From contig NZ_CP081848.1 in NCBI RefSeq assembly GCF_018982885.2, forward strand, positions 2,046,001 to 2,110,000: a stretch of DNA of 64,000 nucleotides, given 5' to 3'. Both the position numbers and the translations under genes were made by a program. The notes under the pieces were generated by a model that was not told where the DNA came from, did no database searches, and was given only the letters and a program-made list of their open reading frames with translations. Positions 46,404-53,522 of the stretch are shown here, in pieces (positions within the stretch are counted from its first letter, which is position 1; every line of letters begins with the position of its first letter). This DNA comes from Polymorphobacter megasporae. Lineage in GTDB: Bacteria > Pseudomonadota > Alphaproteobacteria > Sphingomonadales > Sphingomonadaceae.

Positions 46404-47608
46404 CGGGCACGCCTTGCGGTGACGACGGTGTCGATCTCGTCGGTGCGGGGGTTGACAAAGTCGAGCCGGACGCGACCGGCAATTGTCGTCACCGCCGCCG
46501 GGACCGACGAATTGGTCAGCAGCCAGCCCGCGGGGAGGACGATCGCATTCGCCGGGCGGCCGAAGCTGCGGTGCCAGACGAGTTCGTCGCCGCTCAGCCC
46601 GTAGCGGTCGGGATCGGTGTACGTCTCGGCAATGCGCAGGCGGCGGCTGGTGCCGGGCTCGACCGCGGGGAAGCGGAAGACGACCGCCGTCGTGTCGGGC
46701 GTGACGTCGGACGCGTCGGGTTCGAGCGCGGTGATCGCGGCGCCCTTGATATATTCCGGGGGCATCGTCGCGCCGGTGTCGAGGTCGCGCGCCGACGGGT
46801 TGCTCGCGGTGCTGCCGGTGCGGACGATGTTGACGTAGGCCGCAACCCCCGGTTTTGTCTCGGTATAATCGTGGGTCAGGTCGAAGCTGTGGGTCTCGGG
46901 CTGGCGCAGGTAATAGACGATCTCGCGGCTCTGCGCGGCGCGGTCGTCGAGTTTCGCGGCAAGGCTCGATGGTCCGGCGGGGACCGCACCGGGGGTGGCG
47001 CGAAGGATGAGCGGGGCCTGGCTGGGGGAGGTGTTGACGAACGATATCGCGATCCGCCCGTCGGGCTGCTGGAGGACCTGCGACGGGACGTTGCACGCCG
47101 CGAGCCGGTAGCCGGCGGGGAGGACGACGGTGTTGCGCTTGATCCCGAGCGGGCGGTCGAAGACGATCGCATCGCCGTCGCGGTGATAGCTCTTGGCGTC
47201 CTCGTAGGTCTTGTCGATCAGGATGCGTCCGCCGCCGCCGCCATCGGGGACCGGATGGGCGAGGGTGACCGCGATGTAGCGGCTCCCCGGCGTGGCATCG
47301 GCGACGCCCCCGGCTTTCGCGACCGCGCCGTCGACCTCGTTGAAGATCAATGGCTTGCCGGTCGCGCGGTCTGTGACGTGCTCGTCGCTGGCGATACTGC
47401 CGGGGCGGACCGGGTTGTAGTAGGCGGTCGCTCCCGGGGTCGTCGCGGTGATCTCGTAGACGATGCGGAATTTGTGGCTGTCGGGAGCGAGGAGCTCGTA
47501 GCGGGTGTACGCTCCGCCCTCGGTCTGCGGTGCGGGAGCGGCGGCGGCGGTCGCGAGGACCGTGGCGGCGGCGAGGGCGAGTCGGGACAATGCTGCGGTC
47601 ATCCGCAT
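46400..47608 (-). CDS. Exported protein with two homologous halves, unknown function
   Basis: 402 residues with a signal peptide (MTAALSRLALAAATVLATAAAA). Residues about 30-210 and 220-395 are copies of one domain: each has a Pro-x-x-His-x-Phe start (PDSHKF / PETHSF), then PGATAYYNPVRPGSIAS / PGVAAYVNIVRTGSTAS, a TYEDAKSY / TYTDPDRY segment, LPAGY / LPAGW, and GRIAISFVN / GRVRLDFVN. No catalytic motif is recognised, and the domain family is unknown to me. ATG 47608 or 47602 is the start; no good ribosome site is visible. Its stop overlaps the class V PLP enzyme gene, an odd pairing of an exported with a cytoplasmic product. Confidence 0.72.
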   Translation of the reverse strand: MRMTAALSRLALAAATVLATAAAAPAPQTEGGAYTRYELLAPDSHKFRIVYEITATTPGATAYYNPVRPGSIASDEHVTDRATGKPLIFNEVDGAVAKAGGVADATPGSRYIAVTLAHPVPDGGGGGRILIDKTYEDAKSYHRDGDAIVFDRPLGIKRNTVVLPAGYRLAACNVPSQVLQQPDGRIAISFVNTSPSQAPLILRATPGAVPAGPSSLAAKLDDRAAQSREIVYYLRQPETHSFDLTHDYTETKPGVAAYVNIVRTGSTASNPSARDLDTGATMPPEYIKGAAITALEPDASDVTPDTTAVVFRFPAVEPGTSRRLRIAETYTDPDRYGLSGDELVWHRSFGRPANAIVLPAGWLLTNSSVPAAVTTIAGRVRLDFVNPRTDEIDTVVTARRAR

Positions 47609-47702
47609 TTCATGCAACACGGTGAAGCCGACCGCTACCGGCAATCGTTGCCGTCCGCACGAGCACCCGCACACGACCGCACCCAGCCCGCAAAGGACCG
47701 CT

Positions 47703-48839
47703 ATGAAGCCGAACTGGCCGATCGTCGCTCTGGCCGTTGGCGCGTTCGGCATCGGCACGACCGAGTTCGCGCCGATGGGGATGCTGCCGGTTATCGCGGC
47801 GGGGCTGTCGGTGTCGGTGCCGAAGGCGGGGCTGCTCGTCACCGGCTATGCGCTCGGCGTCGTCGCGGGCGCGCCGCTGCTGACGCTGCCGACCGGCAGG
47901 GTCGACCGCAAGACGCTGTTGATCGGGCTGATGGCGTTGTTCGCACTCGGCAATGCGCTGTCGGCGATCGCTCCCGGATATGCGAGCCTGCTCGCGGCGC
48001 GGGTCGTCACCTCGCTGTGCCACGGCGCGTATTTCGGGGTCGGGTCGATCGTCGCGGCGAAGATCGCAGGCAAGGGCAAGGCGGCGGGCGCGATCGCGGC
48101 GATGTTCGCCGGGCTGACGATCGCCAACATCGGCGGCGTACCGCTCGCGGCGTGGGTCGGCGAGACGATCGGCTGGCGGACCGCCTTCGCCGGGATTGCG
48201 GGACTTGGGGTGATCGCGATCGCGGCGCTGGCGGTCGCGCTGCCGTCGCTGCCCGCCGACGCCGAGACCGATATCGGCGCCGAGCTCCGTGTTGCGGCGC
48301 GATGGCCGGTGGTGCTGGCGTTGCTGACGACGGCGTTCGGGTCGGCGGCGATGTTCACCGTCTTCACCTATATCGTCCCGATCCTGCGCGACGTGACCCA
48401 CGTCTCGCCGACGCTGGTGACGGTGGCGCTCGTCGTCTACGGCGTCGGGCTGACGCTCGGCAACTGGCTCGGCGGACGCTTCGCCGACCGCGCGCTGACG
48501 CCGACGCTGATCGTCGTGCTCGTCGCGCTCGCGGTGCTGCTGCTGGTGTTTGCGGGGACGATGCACGCGACGATCCCGGCGCTGGCGACGATCTTCGCGT
48601 GGGGAGTCGCGACCTTCGCGCTGGTGCCGCCGCTCCAGTCGCGGGTGATGGCGGTGGCGCACGATGCGCCGAACCTCGCGTCGTCGCTCAACATCGGCGC
48701 GTTCAACCTCGGCAACGCGGCCGGAGCGGCGCTCGGGGGCGGGGTCATCGCGCTCGGGCTGGCGTACGAATGGGTCGCGGTCGCGGGGGCGGCGATGGCG
48801 GGGATCGCGTTGCTCCTCGTCCTCGCGGCGCGGCGGTAA
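47703..48839 (+). CDS. MFS transporter, DHA1/AraJ type
   Basis: 378 residues from ATG 47703, which has AAAGGA upstream. Twelve hydrophobic segments. The N-terminus has the DHA1 pattern VGAFGIGTTEFAPMGMLPVI, then GYALGVVAGAPLLT, the loop 2-3 motif GRVDRKTLLIG and SLCHGAYFGVGSIVA. Members of this group export sugars, purines or drugs. Upstream frame up to 47505 is antisense to the exported protein gene. The last 95 bases overlap the end of the opposite PIG-L gene. Confidence 0.9.
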   Translation: MKPNWPIVALAVGAFGIGTTEFAPMGMLPVIAAGLSVSVPKAGLLVTGYALGVVAGAPLLTLPTGRVDRKTLLIGLMALFALGNALSAIAPGYASLLAARVVTSLCHGAYFGVGSIVAAKIAGKGKAAGAIAAMFAGLTIANIGGVPLAAWVGETIGWRTAFAGIAGLGVIAIAALAVALPSLPADAETDIGAELRVAARWPVVLALLTTAFGSAAMFTVFTYIVPILRDVTHVSPTLVTVALVVYGVGLTLGNWLGGRFADRALTPTLIVVLVALAVLLLVFAGTMHATIPALATIFAWGVATFALVPPLQSRVMAVAHDAPNLASSLNIGAFNLGNAAGAALGGGVIALGLAYEWVAVAGAAMAGIALLLVLAARR

Positions 48840-49503
48840 AGACCTCGACCTCGCCGGTGAAGCGTTCGAGATGTCCAGCGGTCAGCCGAAAGCCATCGGC
48901 GGCGTCGGCGATGTAGCCGCCGACCTGCGAGCGGTGCGCCCGCGCGGCCCAGCGCTTCGCCGCGATAGGACCGTACGCGCGCTGGCCTCTCGCATCGACC
49001 CGTGACCACACCGCATAACTGAACAGCGCGACGCCGCTCCCTCGCGTGGCGGCGACGTTCAGCCGCCAACCCGCCTGATGGTCGGGGTGATGATCGCGCG
49101 GCGAGGCGGCGACGACGACCCCGGCGCCGAGTGCGGTCAGCACTCGGCGAAGCGCGAGGACATGGCCTTCGGTCGCGACATTGCCGTCATGCCACCCCAT
49201 GAAGCGCACCGCCGCGCTGCCCGCCCCGACCCGCGCCATTGCCCGCCGCAACTCCGCCCGGCGCAACCGGCCGAGGACCGCGGGTGGCCAGCGCCGCGAC
49301 CCCGGATGCGACGCCTGCCCGTCGGTCAGCGCGATCACCGCGACGCGGACGCGCGCGCGCACGGCGGCTGCGATCAGCAGCCCGCAGCCGAGCGTTTCGT
49401 CGTCGGGATGCGGCGCGACGACCACGAGCCGACGCCGCCCGGTGGCGCGGATAATCGCCGCAGCATCGAGCGGGAACACGCGCGGGGGCCAACGGTTCGT
49501 CAC
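48745..49503 (-). CDS. PIG-L family N-deacetylase
   Basis: 252 residues from GTG 49503; GTG 49479 is an alternative. LmbE/PIG-L fold: zinc motif APHPDDE at residues 30-36, ALTDGQASHPG, and the second metal site SPRDHHPDHQ near 135. These enzymes remove acetyl groups from amino sugars or related compounds. The C-terminal 30 residues are Pro/Arg-rich and overlap the MFS gene by 95 bases; they may be read-through rather than functional. The start is only two bases from the divergent acyl-CoA dehydrogenase start. Part of a cluster with 49506-52217. Confidence 0.85.
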   Translation of the reverse strand: MTNRWPPRVFPLDAAAIIRATGRRRLVVVAPHPDDETLGCGLLIAAAVRARVRVAVIALTDGQASHPGSRRWPPAVLGRLRRAELRRAMARVGAGSAAVRFMGWHDGNVATEGHVLALRRVLTALGAGVVVAASPRDHHPDHQAGWRLNVAATRGSGVALFSYAVWSRVDARGQRAYGPIAAKRWAARAHRSQVGGYIADAADGFRLTAGHLERFTGEVEVFTAAPRGRGATRSPPSPPPRPRPIRTPARAR

Positions 49504-49505
49504 GC

Positions 49506-50618
49506 ATGCGCAATGCTCCCGCCCTCGCCGATGTTCCGTTCGTGTCCGACGCGCTCGACCCGGCGCTCGAGGCGGAGATTTTCGCGCGAGCGACGGCGGT
49601 CGACGAGGCGGCGGCGTTCCCCGGGGGCGACATTGCGGCGCTCGCGGCGGCGGGGCTGCTCGCCGCCCCGCTCCCCGTGTCGGTCGGTGGCGGCGGGGTC
49701 GGGCTGACGGGGCCTGTCGCCGAATTGCGGACGCTGCTCAGCGGAGTCGGGCGCGCCAGCCTGACGGTCGGGCGGCTGTTCGAGGGGCACGTCAATGCCG
49801 CCAAGCTCGTCGACCGCTACGGCGGACCGAGCGCGGTCATCGCCTCCGAAGCCGCCGCCGGGCGCATCTCGGGCGTATGGAACGCCGAGCGCGGCCCCGG
49901 CCTTCGTGCCGCGAAGGTCGATGGCGGCTGGCGGCTCGACGGGCGCAAGATCCATTGCTCGGGCGCGGGATCGATCCGGCGCCCGCTCGTCACCGCGCGC
50001 GATAAGGACGACGCGGTCCGGCTGTTTCTGCCCGACCTGACGAGCCCCGGCGTCAACATCGACCTGACCGTCTGGCGCGCAGCGGGGATGCGCGGGACTG
50101 CTACCGGGACAGTCGACTTCGCCGGGGTGTTCGTTCCCGACGCGGCTGCGGTCGGGGGACCGGGCGATTACTACCGCTCGCCCCTGTTCTCGGGCGGGGC
50201 ATGGCGCGTCCTCGCGGTCCAGCTCGGCGGGGTCGAGCGGGTGATGCTGCTTCATGCCGCGCGTCTCAACGCAAGCGGGCGCGGCAACGACCCGGTCTTT
50301 CGCGCCCGCTTCGCCCGCGCCGCTGGGAGCGCCGAGACTGCCCGGCTGCTCGTCGCCGAGGCGAGCATGCGCGCCGAAGCGAGCGGCGACCCGGCGGCGA
50401 TCGATGCGTACGTCGACCTCGCCCGCGCGACCTTCGAGGACCTCGCGCTCGGCTGCATCGACGCGGCGCGACGCAACGTCGGGTTGAGTACCTTCATCGC
50501 CCCCGACCCGCTCGACCGCGTGCTGCGCGACCTCGAAACCTACCTCCGCCAGCCGTTCATCGACAGCTCGCGCGATCACGCGGCGGCGTGGCTCCTCGCC
50601 CATGAAGGACGCATCTGA
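49506..50618 (+). CDS. Acyl-CoA dehydrogenase-like flavoprotein
   Basis: 370 residues. Acyl-CoA dehydrogenase fold: an N-terminal helical part (ALAAAGLLAAPLPVSVGGGGV), the middle beta domain (VDGGWRLDGRKIHCSGAG, then TVWRAAGMRGTATGTVDFAGVFVP) and a C-terminal helical domain. The catalytic Glu cannot be placed with confidence, so it may act on a non-standard acyl substrate. Its stop overlaps the methyltransferase ATG by one base (TGATG). It belongs with the PIG-L, methyltransferase and glycosyltransferase genes, a grouping I recall from other proteobacteria. Confidence 0.83.
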   Translation: MRNAPALADVPFVSDALDPALEAEIFARATAVDEAAAFPGGDIAALAAAGLLAAPLPVSVGGGGVGLTGPVAELRTLLSGVGRASLTVGRLFEGHVNAAKLVDRYGGPSAVIASEAAAGRISGVWNAERGPGLRAAKVDGGWRLDGRKIHCSGAGSIRRPLVTARDKDDAVRLFLPDLTSPGVNIDLTVWRAAGMRGTATGTVDFAGVFVPDAAAVGGPGDYYRSPLFSGGAWRVLAVQLGGVERVMLLHAARLNASGRGNDPVFRARFARAAGSAETARLLVAEASMRAEASGDPAAIDAYVDLARATFEDLALGCIDAARRNVGLSTFIAPDPLDRVLRDLETYLRQPFIDSSRDHAAAWLLAHEGRI

Positions 50619-51211
50619 TGGCGAAGTCGTTGGAAGCAGGCTATTTCGACAAGCTCTACGCGCACGATCCCGATCCGTGGAAGTTTACTACGAGCGCGTA
50701 TGAGGACGCCAAATACTCAGCGACCCTCGCCGCATTGCCGCGTGAACGCTACGCCAGCGCGGTCGAGATCGGCTGCTCGATCGGGGTTTTGACCGAGCGG
50801 CTTGCGGCACGCTGCGACCATCTCCTTGGGCTCGACGTCGCGCAGGCGGCGCTCGATGCGGCGGCGAAGCGCTGCGCCGCGCTGCCCCACGTCGAGTTCG
50901 CACTATCCGGCCGTCCCGCGACCCCGCCGACGGGGACGTTCGACCTGATCATGCTGTCGGAGATCATCTATTACTTCGATCGCGATGGTGTCGCGGCGAT
51001 GGCGCGGGCGGTGGCCGGAATGGCGCGCCCTGGGGCCGATGTCATGCTGATCCACTGGCTCGGGCCGACCCCGGATTATCCGCTCGATGGAGAGACGGCG
51101 GTGACGGCATTTCTGGATGCGGCGACAGCGGGTGCGCGTGGAGCGACAATGGTCGCGCAAGATCGAACGCCGGAGTATCGCCTCGACGTGCTGCGCTTTC
51201 CAGCCGGCTGA
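50618..51211 (+). CDS. NodS-like SAM-dependent methyltransferase
   Basis: 197 residues. Class I methyltransferase of the NodS group: N-terminal YFDKLYAHDPDPWKFTTSAYE, motif I AVEIGCSIGVLTERLAARC, acidic LLGLDVAQAAL, and motif IV FDLIMLSEIIYYF. NodS methylates the amino group of a deacetylated chitin-oligosaccharide; that fits a partner for a PIG-L deacetylase. The real substrate here is unknown. The last 170 bases overlap the end of the opposite glycosyltransferase gene. Confidence 0.88.
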   Translation: MAKSLEAGYFDKLYAHDPDPWKFTTSAYEDAKYSATLAALPRERYASAVEIGCSIGVLTERLAARCDHLLGLDVAQAALDAAAKRCAALPHVEFALSGRPATPPTGTFDLIMLSEIIYYFDRDGVAAMARAVAGMARPGADVMLIHWLGPTPDYPLDGETAVTAFLDAATAGARGATMVAQDRTPEYRLDVLRFPAG

Positions 51212-52217
51212 TCAGCCGTTCGGCGAGCGCGACTTCGGCAGCGAGATCCGCCGGCGCTAGTCGCTGCCGCGCGAGGCCCGATACCGTCGCCTCGATATCC
51301 TGCCACTGCGCGCCGAAACCGGGCGCATTCTGTCGCTCGAACAGCTGGCGGAGCGTGGCGCGCCACTTCAGCCGCTGGATAAGCACCTCGGTCGATTCGA
51401 GTACGGCGTCGCACAATGCGGTATCGTCGGCGGCATAGGTCCGCAGCAGGTCGGCGAAACCTCCCGGCGCGCGCCCGTGGAGCCGCGCCGAGGTGTACAC
51501 CACCGGCGCATGGCTGTGGCGCAGGCGCAGGTCGTGTGCCTCGATCGCCGCCGCCATCGCCCGGTCCTCGGCAAGAGCGACGATCGGCAGCCCGCCAATC
51601 TGCCGGTACGCCGCCAATGTCAGCGCGAGGCTCGCACCCCACGCCCAGACATGGTTCGGCCACGGATCGTGCGGGCGCGGGTCGATCAGACTGGCGAGCC
51701 GCGCGTGGTGGTCGGCGAGCCGCCATTCGAGCGCGCGCAACGGCAGCGGCGGCAGCGCCGCCTGCGTCGCCTCGTCGAACGCGACGACCCCGGCGACCGC
51801 ATCGGCGCCCGTCAGTTCGGCGAGGTTGGCGGCGATCCAGCCAGGGTCGACGACCGAATCCGCGTCGGTGGTCATCAGCACTCCATCGGGCGGGAGGAGA
51901 GCGGCGGCCCAGTCGAGCGCGGTGCGGCGGGCCCCGCCAGCGTGCGCGCGATCGGCCGGAAGCTCGACCTCGGCAACGACGACGGTCATGGCCAGCGCGC
52001 GAAACTGCCGGGCGATCTGCGCGGTCTTGTCGCGGCTGTTGTTAACCAGAACGACGGTGAAAACCGGACCCGAGGCTGTCGTCGCGGCGAGGTCGAGCGC
52101 GCCGAGACAAGCCCCGATCGACTCCGCCTCGTTATGCGCCGGGACCGCAATCGCCACCGCGCGGGGAGGGGCGGGGGGCAGGTCCGGGGTGGCGGGGAGG
52201 GTGCGCGACATCCACAT
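51042..52217 (-). CDS. Family 2 glycosyltransferase
   Basis: 391 residues. GT-A fold: VAIAVPAHNEAESIGACLGA at the N-terminus, VVLVNNSRDKTAQIA, metal-binding DAD in MTTDADSVVDPGW, and WAWGASLALTLAAYRQIGGLP, then a helical C-terminus. Start ATG 52217 or 52211, neither with a clear ribosome site. The final 55 residues run antisense through the methyltransferase gene and are Pro/Ser/His-rich, probably not needed for activity. No transmembrane helix. Cytoplasmic transfer of a sugar to an unknown acceptor. Confidence 0.82.
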   Translation of the reverse strand: MWMSRTLPATPDLPPAPPRAVAIAVPAHNEAESIGACLGALDLAATTASGPVFTVVLVNNSRDKTAQIARQFRALAMTVVVAEVELPADRAHAGGARRTALDWAAALLPPDGVLMTTDADSVVDPGWIAANLAELTGADAVAGVVAFDEATQAALPPLPLRALEWRLADHHARLASLIDPRPHDPWPNHVWAWGASLALTLAAYRQIGGLPIVALAEDRAMAAAIEAHDLRLRHSHAPVVYTSARLHGRAPGGFADLLRTYAADDTALCDAVLESTEVLIQRLKWRATLRQLFERQNAPGFGAQWQDIEATVSGLARQRLAPADLAAEVALAERLISRLESAARRGDTPAFDLARPLSLHAHPLSPHPEMPSPPSLHRADNPGSARASGSA

Positions 52218-52364
52218 GGTCCGCGTTAACGATGCGTTCCAGTTACAGTTGCAGTACGTTTCCGCTCCGATTGAACTTCGGACGTGTGGCTTAGGGCAGG
52301 GCCGAAAGACGACGCGATGGCGTCGGCCCGGGGATGGGGCGGCCACGGGCGGGTCGCTCGCGGC

Positions 52365-52410
52365 GGCTTCCCCGCCCCCGGCCGCTCCCCTAAAGGGAGG
52401 GGAGGCCGTC
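52365..52410. repeat. GC-rich palindromic repeat fragment
   Basis: Stretch with CTCCC at 52385-52389 facing GGGAG at 52395-52399, flanked by further CCCC and GGGG runs. It resembles the ends of the element at 44742-44867. Lies in the 232-base gap upstream of the nitronate monooxygenase gene. Confidence 0.35.
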
Positions 52411-52449
52411 GGTCCCCGTGAGGGACATTGGCCCTTTGGGGAGATACCG

Positions 52450-53388
52450 ATGAACCGAGTCCTCGCGCATACCGGCGCGCGTTATCCGATCGTCCAGGCG
52501 CCGATGGGGTGGATCGCGCGGTCGCAGCTCGCGAGCGCGGTGTGCAACGCGGGCGGGCTCGGCATCATCGAGACGTCGTCGGGCGAGACCGAGAACTGCA
52601 AGGCCGAGATCCTCAAGATGCGCGACCTGACGACCGCGCCGTTCGGGGTCAATTTGCCGATCCTGTTCCTCAAGGACGACGCGATGGTCCGCTTCATCTG
52701 TGACAGCGGCGTGAAGTTCGTTACCACCTCGGCGGGGTCGCCGGCGAAATTCATCGGCCCGCTCAAGGCGGCGGGGATCGTCGTCTATCATGCGGTGCCG
52801 ACGCTCGACGCCGCATTGAAATGCGTCGCCGCTGGGATCGACGGGCTTGTCGTCGAGGGGGCCGAGGGCGGCGGCTTCAAGAACCCCGAGGAAGTGTCGA
52901 CGCTCGTCCTGCTCCAGGCGATCCGGCGCGCGGTCGACGTGCCCTTGATCGCGGCAGGCGGCATCATGGACGGGGCCGGGATGGCGGCGGCGTTCGCGCT
53001 CGGCGCCGAGGCGGTGCAGATGGGCACACGCTTCGTCAGCGCCGCCGAAAGCCCGGTCCACGCCAACTACAAGGCGGCGATCGTCGCGGCGAAGGAGACC
53101 GGCACCCACGTCCTCAACAAGCGCGCGTCGCCATGCATCCGCGCGCTCAAGACCGCTCGAACCGCGGCGATGGCCGAGACCGGGCTGATGCCGCCCGACA
53201 CCTTTGCGCGCATCCGCGACCTGTATTTCGGCGGCGACATGGAAGCGTCGGTCGGGCTCGCCGGGCAGACTGCGGGGCTGATCGACAGCGTCGAGCCGGT
53301 CAAGGCGATTATCGACGACACGATAGCAGGGTTTTTCGCGGCGACTGCGCGACTGGGGCAGTACGCAAGCGCACGCAACTTTGGGTAA
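52450..53388 (+). CDS. Nitronate monooxygenase-like flavoprotein
   Basis: 312 residues from ATG 52450 (GGGGAG upstream). TIM-barrel of the NMO/2-nitropropane dioxygenase family: PIVQAPMGWIA at the start, FGVNLPI, FVTTSAGSP, GLVVEGAEGGG, PLIAAGGIMDG and GTRFVSAAESPVHANYK, which bind FMN. It oxidises alkyl nitronates; some relatives are enoyl reductases. A longer frame upstream is antisense to the glycosyltransferase and was dropped. No clear operon partner. Confidence 0.9.
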   Translation: MNRVLAHTGARYPIVQAPMGWIARSQLASAVCNAGGLGIIETSSGETENCKAEILKMRDLTTAPFGVNLPILFLKDDAMVRFICDSGVKFVTTSAGSPAKFIGPLKAAGIVVYHAVPTLDAALKCVAAGIDGLVVEGAEGGGFKNPEEVSTLVLLQAIRRAVDVPLIAAGGIMDGAGMAAAFALGAEAVQMGTRFVSAAESPVHANYKAAIVAAKETGTHVLNKRASPCIRALKTARTAAMAETGLMPPDTFARIRDLYFGGDMEASVGLAGQTAGLIDSVEPVKAIIDDTIAGFFAATARLGQYASARNFG

Positions 53389-53522
53389 TTCTGCCACAGT
53401 TAACGACAGTTATATTCTGTCATCGAGGACGCATCGAAACGTAACAAAGCTGTCACGGAGCGCTCCTAACTCGCGCTGCACGACGATCGGCAGCGACCGC
53501 CGGCGGCTAAAGGGACGGCAAC

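Noticed and set aside
46190-48916. 908-codon open frame on the plus strand
   Set aside because: Crosses the PLP-enzyme gene, the duplicated-domain gene and the MFS gene out of frame; Arg/Gly-rich, no motif.
53404-53424. GACAG/CTGTC inverted repeat after the nitronate monooxygenase gene
   Set aside because: Five-base stem with no T-run; not sufficient for a terminator.
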